Part shown: piece by piece, positions 63,561 to 64,000 of the stretch
How the letters are laid out: every line of letters starts with the position of its first letter
Numbering within the stretch: the first letter of the stretch is position 1
Made by a program: the position numbers and the translations under genes
The notes under the pieces: generated by a model
Seen by the model: only the letters and a program-made list of their open reading frames with translations
The model's database searches: none
Told to the model about the DNA's origin: nothing
Assembly (NCBI RefSeq): GCF_017811815.1
Contig: NZ_JADKZI010000002.1
Location: forward strand, 372,001 to 436,000
Source: Flavonifractor sp. AGMB03687
GTDB lineage: Bacteria; Bacillota; Clostridia; Oscillospirales; Oscillospiraceae
DNA: 64,000 nt
Reading direction: 5' to 3'

Positions 63561-63767
63561 TTACTGAGCAGCGCCCACGCTGGCGTTGATCTTGGCCAGC
63601 AGCTCGTCCACGTCCACGCCGTGGACCATGCAGGCCTCCTCCACAGTCTCGCCGCGGGAAGAGGGGCAGCCCAGGCAGTGCATGCCGATGGACAGGAAGA
63701 TGGGAGCGGTCTCGGGAGCGATGTCCAGGATATCGCCGATGATGGTATCTTTGGTGATCTGAGCCAT
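63561..63767 (-). CDS. DUF1858-domain small redox-type protein
   Basis: A 68-residue single-domain protein of the DUF1858/ScdA-N type. The core GMHCLGCPSSRGETVEEAC has the CxxC-like pair (about residues 31 and 34) that forms a disulfide or binds a metal in related proteins, which are often linked to hybrid-cluster proteins and iron-sulfur repair. The protein is acidic and probably cytosolic. It has its own terminator and is 108 nt from radA. Confidence 0.9.
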   Translation of the reverse strand: MAQITKDTIIGDILDIAPETAPIFLSIGMHCLGCPSSRGETVEEACMVHGVDVDELLAKINASVGAAQ

Positions 63768-63875
63768 AAAGGGAATACCTCCAAATTTCTAGGATATTGG
63801 TAGTATATCCGATTTTCTCCCTTTTTGCAAGAGAGACTTGCTTTTTGTCCGAAAATTCTGAGGGACTCCCCTACC

Positions 63876-64000
63876 TTATAAAAAGGCCAGGGCCTCCCGG
63901 ATGTTGCGCACCTTGATGAGCTGGAGCCCGTCGGGCACCTCCAGCTTGGCTCCGGTGCGCTGGGGTACCAGGCATTTGGTGAAGCCCAGCCGGTGGACCT
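63876..64000 (-). CDS. radA: DNA repair protein RadA (3' end only)
   Basis: The last 41 codons of a minus-strand gene reading VHRLGFTKCLVPQRTG near the window edge and ending VRNIREALAFL. This matches the C-terminus of RadA/Sms (LGF.KC..P and a final NI.EA), the RecA-like branch-migration helicase that ends with a Lon-protease-like domain. The rest lies beyond position 64000. Confidence 0.82.
   Translation of the reverse strand, partial: VHRLGFTKCLVPQRTGAKLEVPDGLQLIKVRNIREALAFL

Overview
The window is high-GC DNA from a spore-forming, strictly fermentative member of the Clostridia. Spore genes (spoIVA, yunB), a class A RNase P RNA, MurT/GatD, a PPi-type phosphofructokinase beside an ATP-type one, and 2-hydroxyacyl-CoA dehydratase/activase genes point to the Oscillospiraceae (Flavonifractor/Lawsonibacter/Pseudoflavonifractor-like). 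This placement is inferred from gene content and codon style, not from a database search.

Layout. 0-5.4 kb: spoIVA (cut by the window edge), then a three-subunit molybdenum hydroxylase operon with a Crp/Fnr regulator upstream. 5.4-11.3 kb: leuCDB, type III pantothenate kinase with an ECF S-component, and an aminotransferase. 11.3-14.2 kb: a MATE exporter behind a probable attenuator, divergent from a two-gene operon (small unknown protein plus nuclease lipoprotein) that carries a Bacillus-type LexA box. 14.2-17.2 kb: a 2-hydroxyacyl-CoA-dehydratase-like pair whose second gene is fused to its ATP-dependent activator.

17.2-34.2 kb is the most distinctive part. Two catabolic modules are each organised around a PAS-AAA+ sigma-54 activator, and I can read four good -24/-12 promoters. 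Module A: DASS anion transporter, IlvD/Edd-type dehydratase, VOC protein and 3-hydroxyisobutyrate-type dehydrogenase. Module B: type I CoA-transferase, two DASS transporters and a beta-keto acid cleavage enzyme (BKACE). Between them lie PPi-phosphofructokinase and class II aldolase, transcribed from overlapping divergent promoters. The substrates of both modules are unknown; carboxylates are the natural inference.

34.3-41.8 kb: MurT/GatD (the GatD lacks the glutaminase cysteine), followed by a mobile-element cluster: Xer-type recombinase with a peptide-encoding leader, palindromic dif-like sites, a minimal integrase, an HUH replication protein, a DnaC-like ATPase and a RepA_N-like initiator. 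41.8-64 kb is mostly housekeeping: pfkA, purB, polyphosphate:AMP phosphotransferase, ligA, vanZ-like, yunB, a PLP lyase, three tandem M42 peptidases, murD, rnpB, a membrane MerR regulator, an SLH surface protein interrupted by one in-frame stop, a CmpB-family membrane protein, yebC, nif3-like, trmK, a DUF1858 protein and the 3' end of radA.

I saw no tRNA or rRNA genes, CRISPR arrays or transposase-type insertion sequences. GC richness opens many long antisense frames; these are not annotated.
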